Below are positions 8,390 to 17,631 of a stretch of DNA of 64,000 nucleotides, piece by piece. The stretch lies in assembly GCA_963844405.1 (NCBI GenBank), contig CAWJNZ010000008.1:248001-312000 (forward strand), in the 5' to 3' direction. The notes under the pieces are model-generated. The model saw only the letters and a program-made list of their open reading frames with translations, did no database searches and had not been told where the DNA came from. The stretch is from DASSUW01 sp963844405. GTDB lineage: Bacteria; Actinomycetota; Thermoleophilia; Solirubrobacterales; Solirubrobacteraceae. A program made the translations under genes and the position numbers. How positions within the stretch are numbered: the stretch's first letter is position 1; every line of letters starts with the position of its first letter.

Positions 8390-8704
8390 ATGCCCACCGA
8401 CACCTCCGACGCCCGCTTCACCGCCGACGTGATCGAGTCCGACGCCCCTGTGGTCGTCGACTTCCACGCCGCCTGGTGCCCGCCCTGCCGCGTCATGAGC
8501 CCGATCCTCGCCGAGCTGGCCGCCGAGCGGCCGGACGTCCGCTTCGTCAAGGTCGACGTCGACGAGAACACCGAGACCGCGGTCCGCTACGGGGTCATGT
8601 CGATGCCGACGTTCATGGTCTTCCGCGGCGGCGAGCCGGTGCTGAAGCTCGTCGGCGCGCGCCCGAAGCGGCGCCTCGTCGCCGAGCTCGAAGCCGTCAT
8701 CTAA
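8390..8704 (+). CDS. trxA: Thioredoxin
   Basis: 104 aa, the length of classical thioredoxins. The active site is WCPPC (~residues 29-33) rather than the usual WCGPC; the cis-Pro loop SMPTFMVF and the FVKVDVDEN strand are intact. It is a soluble cytoplasmic disulfide reductant. The ATG at 8390 gives the typical short N-terminus. The 81-base gap upstream shows no strong ribosome site. Its stop overlaps the repaired stop of the convergent LysR gene by three bases. Confidence 0.9.
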   Translation: MPTDTSDARFTADVIESDAPVVVDFHAAWCPPCRVMSPILAELAAERPDVRFVKVDVDENTETAVRYGVMSMPTFMVFRGGEPVLKLVGARPKRRLVAELEAVI

Positions 8705-9563
8705 CCGCCCGCCTTCAGCCGCTCGGCCAGCATCGCGCCGGCCGGCGGCAACTCGCCGCCGGCCACCAGGCAGACGCGATGCACGGGCGCGGCGTCGAAC
8801 GACGGCGACGCCCACCTCCGGCCCCGGCACCTCGAGCCACGAGGCCGGCACCAGGCGCCAGCCCGAGGCCGGCGGCGACGAGGTAGCGGACCGCCGACGG
8901 GTCGCCGACCTCGATCTGCGGCACCGGGCTGAAGCCCTCGGCCTGGCACGCGGCCATCACGGTCTCGCGCAGCGCGCTGCCCGGCTCGGCGAGGACGAAC
9001 GGCCGGCCGCGGAGGTCGCCGAGGCCGACGCGGGCGCCGGCGAGCGCGTCTCCCGGCTCGACGATCAGCCGCAGCGCCTCCTCGGCCAGCGGCGTGACGG
9101 CCAGCCCGCCGGCGTCGCCGGCCAGCGAGAGCACGGCGAGGTCGACGGCGCCGCGGCGGACGAGCTCCAGCGCCTCGGCGGCCGACGCCTGGCGCAGCGC
9201 GATCCGGACGCCCGGGTGATCGCGGTGGAAGGCGGCCAGCGCCTCCGGGAGGTGCAGCGCGTCGGCGGCCGTGGCCGCGAGGCGGACCGCGCCGCGGACG
9301 ACGCCGGCGTGCTCGTCCATCTCGGCGCGGGCGGTCGCGGCCTCGGCCAGGATCGCCTCCGCCCGGCCGAGCAGGTCGTCGCCCGCGGGCGTGAGCTCGA
9401 CCCCGCGGCTGGTGCGGCGCAGCAGCGCCACGCCGAGCTCGGCCTCGAGCCGCCGGATCTGCTGGGACAGCGCCGGCTGGGTGACGTAGATCGCCTCGGC
9501 GGCGCGGCCGAAGTGCCGGTGCTGCGCCACCGCGACGAAGTACTCGAGCTGCCGGAGCTCCAC
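8701..9563 (-). CDS. LysR-family transcriptional regulator, two frameshifts near the 3' end as sequenced
   Basis: The N-terminal LysR helix-turn-helix is clear (MELRQLEYFVAVAQ, TQPALSQQIRRLEAELG), followed by the substrate-binding domain. The frame derails after VAAGLGLA. Removing one base near 8851-8856 restores LVPASWLEVPGPEVGVAVV, and removing another near 8796-8802 restores DAAPVHRVCLVAGGELPPAG and a TAG at 8703-8701. The repaired protein is 286 aa, normal for LysR. As sequenced the effector domain ends in Arg/Pro-rich nonsense at 8715. Target genes are unknown; it diverges from the MogA-Ccm run. Confidence 0.8.
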
Positions 9564-9633
9564 GGGCGCAGACTAAGCGCTCGGCATCGGCGCCCTGACG
9601 GCGAGCACTAAGCTCCGCGCCATCCGCACCGCT

Positions 9634-10110
9634 GTGCTCACAGTGTCCACGTCCGTCTCGCGCCGGGAGGCGGAGGACCTCTCCGGCCCGCGGCTCGCCG
9701 CGGCGGCCGAGGCGGCCGGCTGCGACGTCGTGGCCATGGAGGTCGTGCCCGACGACTTCGCGCTGATCGAGGACCGGCTCCACCACTTCGTCGATGTGGG
9801 CTGCGACCTCATCTTCACCACCGGCGGCACCGGGCTGACGCCCGACGACGTCACGCCCGAGGCGACGCGCGTCGTGATCGACCGCGACGCCCCCGGCTTC
9901 GCCGAGGCGATGCGCCTCGAGGGCGCCAAGCACACGCCGCACGGCATCCTCACGCGCGGCGTCTCGGGCATCGCCGGGCGGACGCTGATCGTCAACTTCC
10001 CCGGCTCTCCCAAGGCGATCGACCAGCTGTTCGGCGTACTGGCGCCGACGCTCGGCCACGTGGTGCAGACGCTGCGCGGCGACTCGTCGCACCATGGCCG
10101 CGGCCGCTGA
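9634..10110 (+). CDS. mogA: MogA/MoaB-family molybdenum cofactor protein
   Basis: 158 aa, the normal size. The molybdopterin-binding signature TTGGTGLTPDDVTPEATR lies mid-protein and VNFPGSPKAIDQ near the end. It adenylylates molybdopterin before Mo insertion. The GTG start follows a TAAGCT box 19 bases upstream that recurs before the AEC carrier gene. Its last 17 bases overlap the start of ccmA, the head of the heme-exporter run. MoaB and MogA are hard to separate by eye. Confidence 0.85.
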   Translation: MLTVSTSVSRREAEDLSGPRLAAAAEAAGCDVVAMEVVPDDFALIEDRLHHFVDVGCDLIFTTGGTGLTPDDVTPEATRVVIDRDAPGFAEAMRLEGAKHTPHGILTRGVSGIAGRTLIVNFPGSPKAIDQLFGVLAPTLGHVVQTLRGDSSHHGRGR

Positions 10111-10792
10111 CGGCGCGCCGGCCGTCGCGCTGCGCGAGCTCGGGCGGGCCTACGGGGACCGCGTCGCGCTGACCGGGGTGACGCTGGAGCTGCCGCGCGG
10201 GGCCACGCTCGCGGTGTTCGGCGCCAACGGCGCCGGCAAGACGACGCTGCTGCGCGTGCTGGCGACGCTGTTGCGGCCGCACACCGGCGAGGCGCGCGTG
10301 TTCGGCCGGGCGCTGCCGCGCGAGGGATGGGCGGTGCGCGGCCGGATCGGGCTCGTGGCCCACGAGCCGCTGCTCTACCGCGACCTGACCGCGCGCGAGA
10401 ACCTGCGCTTCCACGCGCGGCTGCACGACGTCGCCCCCGCGCGCGGCGAGGAGCTGCTCGAGCGCGTGGGCATGGCGCGCCGCGCCGACGAGCCGGTGCG
10501 CTCGCTGTCGCGCGGCATGGCCCAGCGCGTCGCGATCTGCCGCGCGCTGCTGCACGAGCCGGAGCTGCTGCTGCTCGACGAGCCGCTCGCCAACCTCGAC
10601 CCGGGCGCGGCCGGCGCCGTCGCGCCGCTGATCGGCCGGGCCGGCGGCGCCACGCGCGTGCTCATCTCGCACGACGTCGAACAGGGACTGGAGGAGGCCG
10701 ACCTCGTGCTCGGCCTGCGCGGGGGCCGGCCCGCGCTGCTCGCGCCGGCGAAGGCGGTCGGAGCCGACGACGTGCGAAGGCTCTACGCATGA
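10094..10792 (+). CDS. ccmA: Heme exporter / cytochrome c biogenesis ATPase CcmA
   Basis: 232 aa ABC ATPase: Walker A GANGAGKTT, signature LSRGMAQRVAICRAL, Walker B ELLLLDEPLANLD, short C-terminus as in CcmA. With CcmB and CcmC it forms the system I heme-handling complex that releases heme from CcmC for loading onto apocytochromes c. The gene starts inside the end of mogA and is followed 37 bases later by ccmB. The direct ccmB and ccmC neighbours support this over a generic ABC ATPase. Confidence 0.87.
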   Translation: MAAAADGAPAVALRELGRAYGDRVALTGVTLELPRGATLAVFGANGAGKTTLLRVLATLLRPHTGEARVFGRALPREGWAVRGRIGLVAHEPLLYRDLTARENLRFHARLHDVAPARGEELLERVGMARRADEPVRSLSRGMAQRVAICRALLHEPELLLLDEPLANLDPGAAGAVAPLIGRAGGATRVLISHDVEQGLEEADLVLGLRGGRPALLAPAKAVGADDVRRLYA

Positions 10793-10829
10793 GCCCCGCG
10801 GTGGGACGCGACGACGGAGGCCTGCGGCC

Positions 10830-11504
10830 ATGAGGCGCGCGGTGGGGGCGCTCGTGCGCAAGGACCTGCGAGTCGAGCTCCGGACGGGCGAGGCGGTGCC
10901 GGCGATGCTGCTGTTCAGCGTCTCGACCTTCGTGCTCTTCCACTTCGCGCTCGACCGCCGCTCGGTCGAGGGCGACCTGGCGGCGGGCGTGCTGTGGGTG
11001 ACGCTGCTGTTCGCGGCCGTCCTCGGCATCACGCGGCTGTTCGTGGCCGAGCGCGAGCAGGGCGGGTTCGACGGGTTCCTGCTCGCCCCGGTCGACCGCA
11101 CGTCGCTGTTCGTTGCCAAGGCCGTCGTGCTGTTCTGCTTCCTCGTCGCGGTCGAGCTGGCCGCCGTCCCGGCGTTCGCGATCCTCCTGCTCGGGCCGGA
11201 CCCGTGGCAGGCGCTGCCCGAGCTGATCGCCGTCCTGCTGCTGGCGGACGCGGGGGTGGCGGTGCTCGGCACGCTGGTCGGCGCGCTGGGCATCCAGACC
11301 CGCGCGCGCGAGCTGATCGTGCCGATCCTCGCGCTGCCGCTGATGATCCCGCTGGCGATCGCCGCCGCGCGCGCCACCTCGCCGCTGCTGCTGGAGGCGG
11401 GCGCCGAGGCGCTTCCCGGTCGCTGGCTGCTGGTGCTCGGCCTCTATGATCTGGTGTTCGGCCTGCTCGCCTTCGCGGTCTTCGACTTTCTCCTCGAGGA
11501 GTAG
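10830..11504 (+). CDS. ccmB: Heme exporter permease CcmB
   Basis: 224 aa integral membrane protein with six hydrophobic stretches and the CcmB-typical EREQGGFDGFLLAPVDRTSLF loop near residue 75. It is the membrane partner of CcmA. The ATG has a GGAGG site 10 bases upstream. It ends GAGGAGTAG, which also acts as the ribosome site of ccmC. An ATG at 10789 is out of frame and not used. Confidence 0.88.
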   Translation: MRRAVGALVRKDLRVELRTGEAVPAMLLFSVSTFVLFHFALDRRSVEGDLAAGVLWVTLLFAAVLGITRLFVAEREQGGFDGFLLAPVDRTSLFVAKAVVLFCFLVAVELAAVPAFAILLLGPDPWQALPELIAVLLLADAGVAVLGTLVGALGIQTRARELIVPILALPLMIPLAIAAARATSPLLLEAGAEALPGRWLLVLGLYDLVFGLLAFAVFDFLLEE

Positions 11505-11511
11505 CCACAAC

Positions 11512-12243
11512 GTGTTCGCCCGGGGGCTCGTGCCCCTCTCCATCGCCTCGGTCGTCCTCGTCATCGGCGCCTTCGCGCTGGTGTTCTTCTACGCGCCCAA
11601 CGACGCCGACCAGGGCTTCATCCAGAAGATCTTCTACCTGCACGTGCCGCTGGCGATCGTCGCGCTCTCCGGGTTCGTGGCCGGCGGCGTGTGGGCGATC
11701 CGCTACCTGCGCGACGGCGACCGCGCGCACGACCTGCGCTCGTACGTCGCGATCCACCTGTCGCTGATCTTCGGCGTGGCCGTGCTGGTCACCGGCGCGA
11801 TCTGGGCCAAGGCCTCGTGGGGCCACTGGTGGCTGTGGGACGAGCCGACGCTGGTCTCCTTCCTGATCGTGTTCCTGCTCTACGCCTGCTACACGCCGCT
11901 GCGGTTCTCGATCGAGGACCCCGAGCGGCAGGCGCGCACGGCCGCGGTCTTCGCGATCGTGGGCGGCGCCTTCGTGCCGCTCAACTTCCTCGCGGTGCGG
12001 ATGGCCGAGGAGCTCACGCATCCTCGCGTCCTGAGCGCGACCGGCGGCTCGATGCCCGGCTCCATGCGGCTGACGTTCCTCGTCGCGCTCGCCGGCATGG
12101 CCGTGCTGTTCGTGACGCTGTGCAAGTACGAGCTGACGTCCAAGCAGGCGTCGATGCAGCTGCGCGCGCTCCGGCGGCGGCTGGCAGACGAGGAGGACGA
12201 GTGGCTCCCGACCCGCCGCAGCGCGGCGCCGCAGCAGCTCTGA
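11512..12243 (+). CDS. ccmC: Cytochrome c biogenesis protein CcmC
   Basis: 243 aa, about six membrane segments. The heme-binding tryptophan-rich motif WGHWWLWDEPTLVSFLIV is clear (~residues 103-120), with flanking His in YLHVPLAIVALSG and AIHLSLIFG as axial-ligand candidates. It presents heme on the outer face for CcmE. The GTG start was chosen because it follows the GAGGAG at the ccmB stop; the longer open frame upstream is only ccmB read in another frame. It overlaps the ccmD-like gene by one base. Confidence 0.9.
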   Translation: MFARGLVPLSIASVVLVIGAFALVFFYAPNDADQGFIQKIFYLHVPLAIVALSGFVAGGVWAIRYLRDGDRAHDLRSYVAIHLSLIFGVAVLVTGAIWAKASWGHWWLWDEPTLVSFLIVFLLYACYTPLRFSIEDPERQARTAAVFAIVGGAFVPLNFLAVRMAEELTHPRVLSATGGSMPGSMRLTFLVALAGMAVLFVTLCKYELTSKQASMQLRALRRRLADEEDEWLPTRRSAAPQQL

Positions 12244-12446
12244 TGCCCGCCCTTCCGCTCGACGACGCCGGCCCGTACGTGGCCGCCGCGTACCTGGTCT
12301 TCCTCGCCCTGATCCTGATATACGTCGCGATCATGGCGGGCAAGCTGGTACGCATCGCCCGCGAGCTCGGAGAGCTGGAGCAGCTCGTACGCCGGCGCGA
12401 CCGCGACCGCCACGAGGACGCGGCCGAGGAGCCGGTCTCGCGATGA
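12243..12446 (+). CDS. Small CcmD-like membrane protein
   Basis: 67 aa: a short N-terminus, one hydrophobic helix (~residues 14-34, AAYLVFLALILIYVAIMAG), then a charged Arg/Glu-rich tail. Size, topology and position directly after ccmC match CcmD, which stabilises CcmABC and helps release holo-CcmE. Sequence similarity in CcmD is always weak, so the call rests mainly on context. It overlaps ccmC by one base and hemA by four. Confidence 0.7.
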   Translation: MPALPLDDAGPYVAAAYLVFLALILIYVAIMAGKLVRIARELGELEQLVRRRDRDRHEDAAEEPVSR

Positions 12447-13765
12447 CCGAGCTGCTGGCGCTCGGCGCCTCGCACAAGACCGCGCCGCTCGCGCTGCGCG
12501 AGCGGATCGCGCTCACCGAGGGCGCGGCGGCGCCGCTGCTCCACGAGCTGACCGAGCACCCGGCGATCGGCGAGGCCGTCGTCGTCTCCACGTGCAACCG
12601 GACCGAGCTCTACCTCGTCGTGCGCGATCCCGTCGAGGGCGAGTCGGAGGCGCTGGCGCTGCTCGCGCGGCGCGCCGGGATCCGCCCGACCGAGCTGCTC
12701 GGCGGCATCTACTCGCTCCGCAACTGCGACGCCGCGCGCCATCTGTACCGGGTGAGCAGCGGCCTCGAGTCGATGATCGTGGGCGAGGCGGAGGTCCAGG
12801 GCCAGGTCAAGCGCGCGTACGAGGCCGCGCTGTCCGCCCGCACCACCGGCCCGATGACCAACAAGCTCTTCCGCGCGGCGCTCGCCACCGGCAAGCGCGT
12901 GCGCACGGAGACGGCGATCTCGAAGGGTCGGGCGAGCGTCGCGTCCGTGGCCGTCGACGCCGCGCACGAGGCGATCGGCGCGCTCGCCGACCGGCACGTG
13001 CTGATCATCGGCGCCGGCGAGACCGCCGAGCTGACCGCCAAGGCGCTCCACGACCATGGCGTCTCGACGATGTTCATCGCCAACCGGCGGCGCGAGCGGG
13101 CGACCGCGCTGGCCAAGCGCTTCGGCGGCGAGACGGCGGCGTTCGACGCCCTGCCGGCCGAGCTGGCGCGCGCGGACATCGTCATCTCCTCGACCTCGTC
13201 CCCGCACACGCTGCTCGAGGCCGAGGACCTCGAGCAGGTGCTCGGCGAGCGGGACGGGCGGCCGCTGCTCCTGATCGACCTCGCGGTGCCGCGCGACATC
13301 GAGCACGAGTGCGGCGACCTGCCCGGCGTGACGGTGATCGACATCGACGGGCTGCAGCAGCAGGTCGCCCGCCACCAGTCGGTCCGCAAGGCCGAGGCGC
13401 GGCGCGCCGAGGGCATCGTGGAGGAGGAGATCCAGGGCTTCGCGGGCTGGCTCGGGTCGCTCGAGATGCTGCCGACGCTGACCGCCCTGCGCACGCTCGG
13501 CGACGACGTGGTCGCCGCGGTGCTGGCCGAGAACGAGGGCCGCTGGGAGGCGCTGAGCGAGCGCGACCGCCAGCGCGTGGAGGCGCTCGCGCGCGCGATC
13601 GCGAAGCGCCTGCTGCACATGCCGACAGCGCACGTGAAGGGCCTGGACAGCGGCCATCGTCACGCGCGCCTCCAGCTCCTGCGCGAGCTGTTCGGGCTGG
13701 ACGAGCCGCAGCAGACCGAGGCGGCGGAGCAGCCCGCCGAGGTCCGCGCGCTGCACCGGCCTTGA
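12443..13765 (+). CDS. hemA: Glutamyl-tRNA reductase
   Basis: 440 aa, full length. Catalytic Cys51 lies in STCNRTELY; the GLESMIVGEAEVQGQVK signature, the NADPH-binding HVLIIGAGETAELTAKAL and a C-terminal dimerisation helix are present. It makes glutamate-1-semialdehyde from Glu-tRNA, committing carbon to tetrapyrroles. The start overlaps the ccmD-like stop (ATGA) and the end overlaps hemC, tying heme synthesis to heme export in one transcript. Confidence 0.95.
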   Translation: MTELLALGASHKTAPLALRERIALTEGAAAPLLHELTEHPAIGEAVVVSTCNRTELYLVVRDPVEGESEALALLARRAGIRPTELLGGIYSLRNCDAARHLYRVSSGLESMIVGEAEVQGQVKRAYEAALSARTTGPMTNKLFRAALATGKRVRTETAISKGRASVASVAVDAAHEAIGALADRHVLIIGAGETAELTAKALHDHGVSTMFIANRRRERATALAKRFGGETAAFDALPAELARADIVISSTSSPHTLLEAEDLEQVLGERDGRPLLLIDLAVPRDIEHECGDLPGVTVIDIDGLQQQVARHQSVRKAEARRAEGIVEEEIQGFAGWLGSLEMLPTLTALRTLGDDVVAAVLAENEGRWEALSERDRQRVEALARAIAKRLLHMPTAHVKGLDSGHRHARLQLLRELFGLDEPQQTEAAEQPAEVRALHRP

Positions 13766-14679
13766 CGCCGGCCCCGCTGCGGATCGGGACGCGCGGCAGC
13801 GCCCTGGCGCTCGCCCAGGCGCGCGCCGTCGCGCGGCAGCTGCCCGACCCGGTCGAGCTCGTGACCATCACCACCGCCGGCGACGTCGACCGCGCGCGCG
13901 GGGACAAGTCGCGCTGGGTCGGCGCGCTCGAGACGGCGCTGACGGCGGGCGACATCGACCTCGCGGTGCACTCGGCCAAGGACGTGCCGGCCGAGCTCGC
14001 GCCGGGGACGGCGATCGCGGCCGCGCCGCGGCGGGCCGACCCGTTCGACGTGCTCGTCGGCGAGCGGCTGCTGGACGACGTGCGCGAGGCCGCGCGGGTG
14101 GGGACGAGCGCGCTGCGGCGGCGGGCCCAGCTGCTGGCCGTGCGGCCGGACCTCGAGGTGGTGGAGCTGCGCGGGAACGTCGACACGCGGCTGCGCAAGC
14201 TGGCCGCGGGCGAGGTCGACGTCCTGGTGCTGGCCGCAGCCGGCCTCGACCGGCTCGACCGCCGCCGCGAGGCCGGCGGGACGCTGTTCGGGGACGTGTT
14301 CGTGCCCGCCCCCGGGCAGGGCGTGATCGCGGTCCAGGCCCGCGAGGGGAGCTCCGCGTCCGATGCCGCCGCTGCCGTGAACCATGGCCGCACCATGGCA
14401 TGCCTGCGGGCCGAGAGAGCCGCCGTGCGTGAATTGGCCGCAAGTTGTCACACCCCTGTGGGAGTTCATGCCAATGGCGTGACGATTCGGGGCTTCGCGG
14501 GCCTGCCCGACGGGTCCGAGTGGATCGTCGACGAGGTCGCGCTTGGGGGCGACGAGACCGTCGCGGGCGGCCACGAACCAGGGCGGTTCGAAGCCGCGGG
14601 GCGCGAGCTCGCGCGGCGGATGAAGGCGGCCGGCGCGAGCGAGCTCCTTCGCGCGGCGGAGGGGTTGGCGGCGCGATGA
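13762..14679 (+). CDS. hemC: Porphobilinogen deaminase (hydroxymethylbilane synthase)
   Basis: 305 aa. IGTRGSALALAQA near the N-terminus, DLAVHSAKDVP with the catalytic Asp, and Cys229 in AASCHTPVG, which carries the dipyrromethane cofactor. The TTG start overlaps the TGA of hemA (TTGA); no better start exists because the upstream open frame is hemA shadow. It polymerises four porphobilinogens into hydroxymethylbilane, the substrate of the HemD half of the next gene. Confidence 0.92.
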   Translation: MTPAPLRIGTRGSALALAQARAVARQLPDPVELVTITTAGDVDRARGDKSRWVGALETALTAGDIDLAVHSAKDVPAELAPGTAIAAAPRRADPFDVLVGERLLDDVREAARVGTSALRRRAQLLAVRPDLEVVELRGNVDTRLRKLAAGEVDVLVLAAAGLDRLDRRREAGGTLFGDVFVPAPGQGVIAVQAREGSSASDAAAAVNHGRTMACLRAERAAVRELAASCHTPVGVHANGVTIRGFAGLPDGSEWIVDEVALGGDETVAGGHEPGRFEAAGRELARRMKAAGASELLRAAEGLAAR

Positions 14680-16151
14680 GCCGTGGGGCGGCGATGAGCG
14701 GTGGCGCAGCGGCGGGCATCGTGCACCTCGTCGGCGCCGGGCCGGGCGACCCCGGGCTGCTCACCGTGCGCGCGGTCGAGCTGCTCGGGCAGGCCGACGT
14801 CGTCCTCTACGACCGGCTGATCCCGCCGGAGGCGCTCGCCCACGCGCGGCGCGATGCCGAGATCGTCTACGTCGGCAAGGAGGGCGAGGGGCCGCAGTTC
14901 CCGCAGGACGAGACGCACCGGCTGCTGCTCGAGCACGCGCGCGCGGGCAAGAGGGTCGTGCGGCTGAAGGGCGGCGACCCGTTCGTGTTCGGCCGCGGCG
15001 GCGAGGAGGCGCTGGTCCTGCAGGAGGCGGGCGTCCCGTTCGAGGTCGTGCCGGGCGTGACGGCGGGTGTGGCCGCCCCCGCCTACGCCGGCATCCCGGT
15101 CACCCATCGCGACGTGGCGAGCGGCGTGGCCTTCGTCACCGGCCACGAGGATCCGGCCAAGCCCGGGTCGGCGATCGACTGGGCGGCGCTGGCCCGCTTC
15201 CCGGGCACGCTCGTCTTCTACATGGGCGTCCGCTCGCTGCCCAAGATCGCCGAGCGGCTGACCGCGGAGGGCCGCCCGCCGCAGGAGCCGGTGGCGATCG
15301 TCGAGCGCGGCACGCTGCCCGGCCAGCGCACGCTGCTCGCCACGCTCGACACCGTCGCGAACCGAGCCCGGCAGGAGGGCATCCGCGCGCCGGCCATCAC
15401 GCTCGTCGGCGAGGTCGCGCGCCTGCGCGAGCAGCTCGCGTGGCTGGAGTCGCGCCCGCTGCACGGCCGCACCGTCGCCGTCACCCGCGCGCGCGCGCAG
15501 GCGAGCGCGCTCGCCGCCCGCCTGCGCACGCTCGGCGCCGCCGTCGTCGAGGCGCCGGCCATCCGGATCGCGCCGCTCGACACGCCGCTGCCGCCGCTCG
15601 ACGGGTACGACCTCGTGTGCGTGACCTCGCCCAACGGCGCCGACCTCCTGCTCGACCGCCTGCGCGACGCCCGCGACCTGGCCGGCATCACGGTCGCGGC
15701 GATCGGCCCGGGGACGGCCAGGACACTCCGCGACCGCGGCATCGAGCCCGACGTCCTGCCCGAGCGGGCCGTCGCCGAGGGGCTCGTCGAGGCGCTGCGC
15801 GACGTCCCCGCCCGCCGCGCGTTGATCGCCCGCGCAGCCGAGGGGCGCGACGTGCTGCCCGACGCGCTGCGTGAGCGCGGCGTCGAGGTCGACGTCGTCG
15901 CGCTCTACGAGACGGTCCCCGAGCCGCTCGCCCCGGCGACCCGTGACGCGGCCGCGAAAGCCGACGAGCTGCTCTTCACGTCGGCCTCGGGCGTGCGCTT
16001 CTACGTCGCCGCCGGGGGCTCGCTCGACGGTCCGCGGCTCGTCTCGATCGGCCCGGCCACGAGCGCCGAGCTGCGCGCCCACGGCGCCGAGCCCGACGTC
16101 GAGGCCGACCCCCACACGCCCGACGGCCTGATCGACGCGGTGCTGCGATGA
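14676..16151 (+). CDS. cobA: Fused uroporphyrinogen-III C-methyltransferase / uroporphyrinogen-III synthase
   Basis: 491 aa bifunctional protein. Residues ~13-260 are the SUMT (CobA) domain: VHLVGAGPGDPGLLTVRA, VVRLKGGDPFVFGRGGEE and VPGVTAGVAAPAYAGIPVTH. Residues ~265-491 are HemD, starting at GRTVAVTRARAQASALAARL. It therefore closes the uroporphyrinogen III ring and methylates it to precorrin-2, feeding the dehydrogenase at 7565 for siroheme. The fusion is known in Actinobacteria and Firmicutes. It overlaps hemC and the SAM hydrolase by four bases each. No hemB is in the window. Confidence 0.93.
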   Translation: MSRGAAMSGGAAAGIVHLVGAGPGDPGLLTVRAVELLGQADVVLYDRLIPPEALAHARRDAEIVYVGKEGEGPQFPQDETHRLLLEHARAGKRVVRLKGGDPFVFGRGGEEALVLQEAGVPFEVVPGVTAGVAAPAYAGIPVTHRDVASGVAFVTGHEDPAKPGSAIDWAALARFPGTLVFYMGVRSLPKIAERLTAEGRPPQEPVAIVERGTLPGQRTLLATLDTVANRARQEGIRAPAITLVGEVARLREQLAWLESRPLHGRTVAVTRARAQASALAARLRTLGAAVVEAPAIRIAPLDTPLPPLDGYDLVCVTSPNGADLLLDRLRDARDLAGITVAAIGPGTARTLRDRGIEPDVLPERAVAEGLVEALRDVPARRALIARAAEGRDVLPDALRERGVEVDVVALYETVPEPLAPATRDAAAKADELLFTSASGVRFYVAAGGSLDGPRLVSIGPATSAELRAHGAEPDVEADPHTPDGLIDAVLR

Positions 16152-16957
16152 CCCGTCCCCTCACCTTCCTGTCCGACTACGGCCTCGCCGACGAGTTCGT
16201 CGGCGTCGTCCACGGCGTGATCGCCGGGATCTGCCCGGAGGCGCGCATCATCGACCTCACGCACGGCATCCCGCGGCAGGACGTCCGCTCCGGCGCCGCG
16301 GTCCTCGCGCGCGCCCTCCCCTACGCCCCGGCCGGGGTGCACCTCGCGGTCGTCGATCCCGACGTCGGCGCGCGGCGGCGCGCACTGGCGCTGCGGACAA
16401 CACAAGAGGGCCGCCTGCTCGTCGGGCCGGACAACGGCCTGCTCATCCCCGCCGCCGAGCAGTTCGGCGGCGTCGACGAGGCGGTCGAGATCTCGGCCTC
16501 GCCGTGGCGGCTGGAGCCCGTCTCGGCCACTTTCCACGGCCGCGACATCTTCGCGCCGGTCGCCGCGCGGCTGGCCGGCGGGGCGCCGCTGGCGAGCGCG
16601 GGCACGCCGCTCGACCCGGCCGCGCTGGTCACCATCGAGCAGACGCGTCCGCGCCGCGAGGCGGGAGCGATCGTCGCCCACGTGGTCGGCGTCGACGGCT
16701 TCGGCAACGCCGTGCTCGACGCCGGCCACGAGGACCTCGTCGCGACCGAGCTCAAGCTCGGCGACGCGGTGGCGGCGCGCGCCGGCGGGCGGCGCGTACG
16801 CGGCGTGGTGGCCCGCACGTTCTCCGACGTGACGCGCGGCGCGCTGCTGCTCTACGAGGACGCCGGCGGCTCGCTCGCGCTGGCCGTCAACGGCGGCGAC
16901 GCGGCCGCGCTGCTCGGCCTGCGGGCCGGCGACGAGGTGCGGCTGGAGGCCGAATGA
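16148..16957 (+). CDS. SAM hydrolase (S-adenosyl-L-methionine hydroxide adenosyltransferase, DUF62 family)
   Basis: 269 aa. TFLSDYGLADEFVGVVHGVI at the start, DLTHGIPRQD, VVDPDVGARRRALAL, VGPDNGLL, and TFHGRDIFAPVAARL are the conserved blocks of the duf62/SalL/FlA superfamily. The Asp and His pattern is that of water-using SAM hydrolases (adenosine plus methionine products), not halogenases. Its place after a SAM-dependent methyltransferase suggests housekeeping of SAM, but this is a guess. It overlaps both neighbours by four bases. Confidence 0.88.
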   Translation: MTRPLTFLSDYGLADEFVGVVHGVIAGICPEARIIDLTHGIPRQDVRSGAAVLARALPYAPAGVHLAVVDPDVGARRRALALRTTQEGRLLVGPDNGLLIPAAEQFGGVDEAVEISASPWRLEPVSATFHGRDIFAPVAARLAGGAPLASAGTPLDPAALVTIEQTRPRREAGAIVAHVVGVDGFGNAVLDAGHEDLVATELKLGDAVAARAGGRRVRGVVARTFSDVTRGALLLYEDAGGSLALAVNGGDAAALLGLRAGDEVRLEAE

Positions 16958-17631
16958 CGCTCGGCCGCCCGCGCCGGCACCTGCGCGAGACGACGTCCAC
17001 CAACGAGCACGCCCGCGCCCTCGCGGTCGCCGGCGCACCGCACGGCACGCTTGTCACCACCGGCCACCAGACCGCCGGACGCGGCCGCCAGGGCCGCGCG
17101 TGGACGGCGCCGCCCGGCCAGGCGCTCCTGCTCTCGCTCGTGGTCCGCCGCATCGACCCGCTGCTGCCGCTGCGCGCCGGGCTCGCGGTGGCGGACCTCG
17201 CCGGCGACCGAGCGCGCGTGAAGTGGCCCAACGACGTGCTCGTCGACGGCCGCAAGGTGGCCGGCGTGCTCGTCGAAAGCCGGCCGCAGGAGGGCTGGAC
17301 CGTGGTGGGGATCGGCGTCAACGCGGCCCTCGACCTGAACGACCTGCCGGAGGAGCTGCGCGCGACCGCGGGTTCGCTGGGGCGCCGGCCGGCCGAGCTG
17401 GAGACGACGCTGGCCGCGCTGCTCGGCCACCTCGCGCGGCGCCTCGACGAACCCGTCGCCGACGCGCTGGCCGCCCTGCGCGAGCGCGACGCCCTGCTCG
17501 ACCGGGCGGTGTCGTGGAACGGCGGCGAGGGGATCGGCGCGGGGATCGACGAACACGGAGCGCTGCGCGTGCGGCTGGCGGACGGCGGCGAGATCACCGT
17601 GGCCGCCGGCGAGGTCCATCTCTCAGGCTGA
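16954..17631 (+). CDS. birA: Biotin--[acetyl-CoA-carboxylase] ligase, monofunctional
   Basis: 225 aa. TTSTNEHARALA, the biotinyl-AMP loop GRGRQGRAW, KWPNDVLVDGRKVAGVL and VVGIGVNA are the class motifs. There is no N-terminal helix-turn-helix, so it ligates biotin to carrier proteins but does not repress transcription. ATGA overlap with the SAM hydrolase makes it the last gene of the run that started at mogA. It ends 9 bases inside the convergent VOC gene. Confidence 0.92.
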   Translation: MTLGRPRRHLRETTSTNEHARALAVAGAPHGTLVTTGHQTAGRGRQGRAWTAPPGQALLLSLVVRRIDPLLPLRAGLAVADLAGDRARVKWPNDVLVDGRKVAGVLVESRPQEGWTVVGIGVNAALDLNDLPEELRATAGSLGRRPAELETTLAALLGHLARRLDEPVADALAALRERDALLDRAVSWNGGEGIGAGIDEHGALRVRLADGGEITVAAGEVHLSG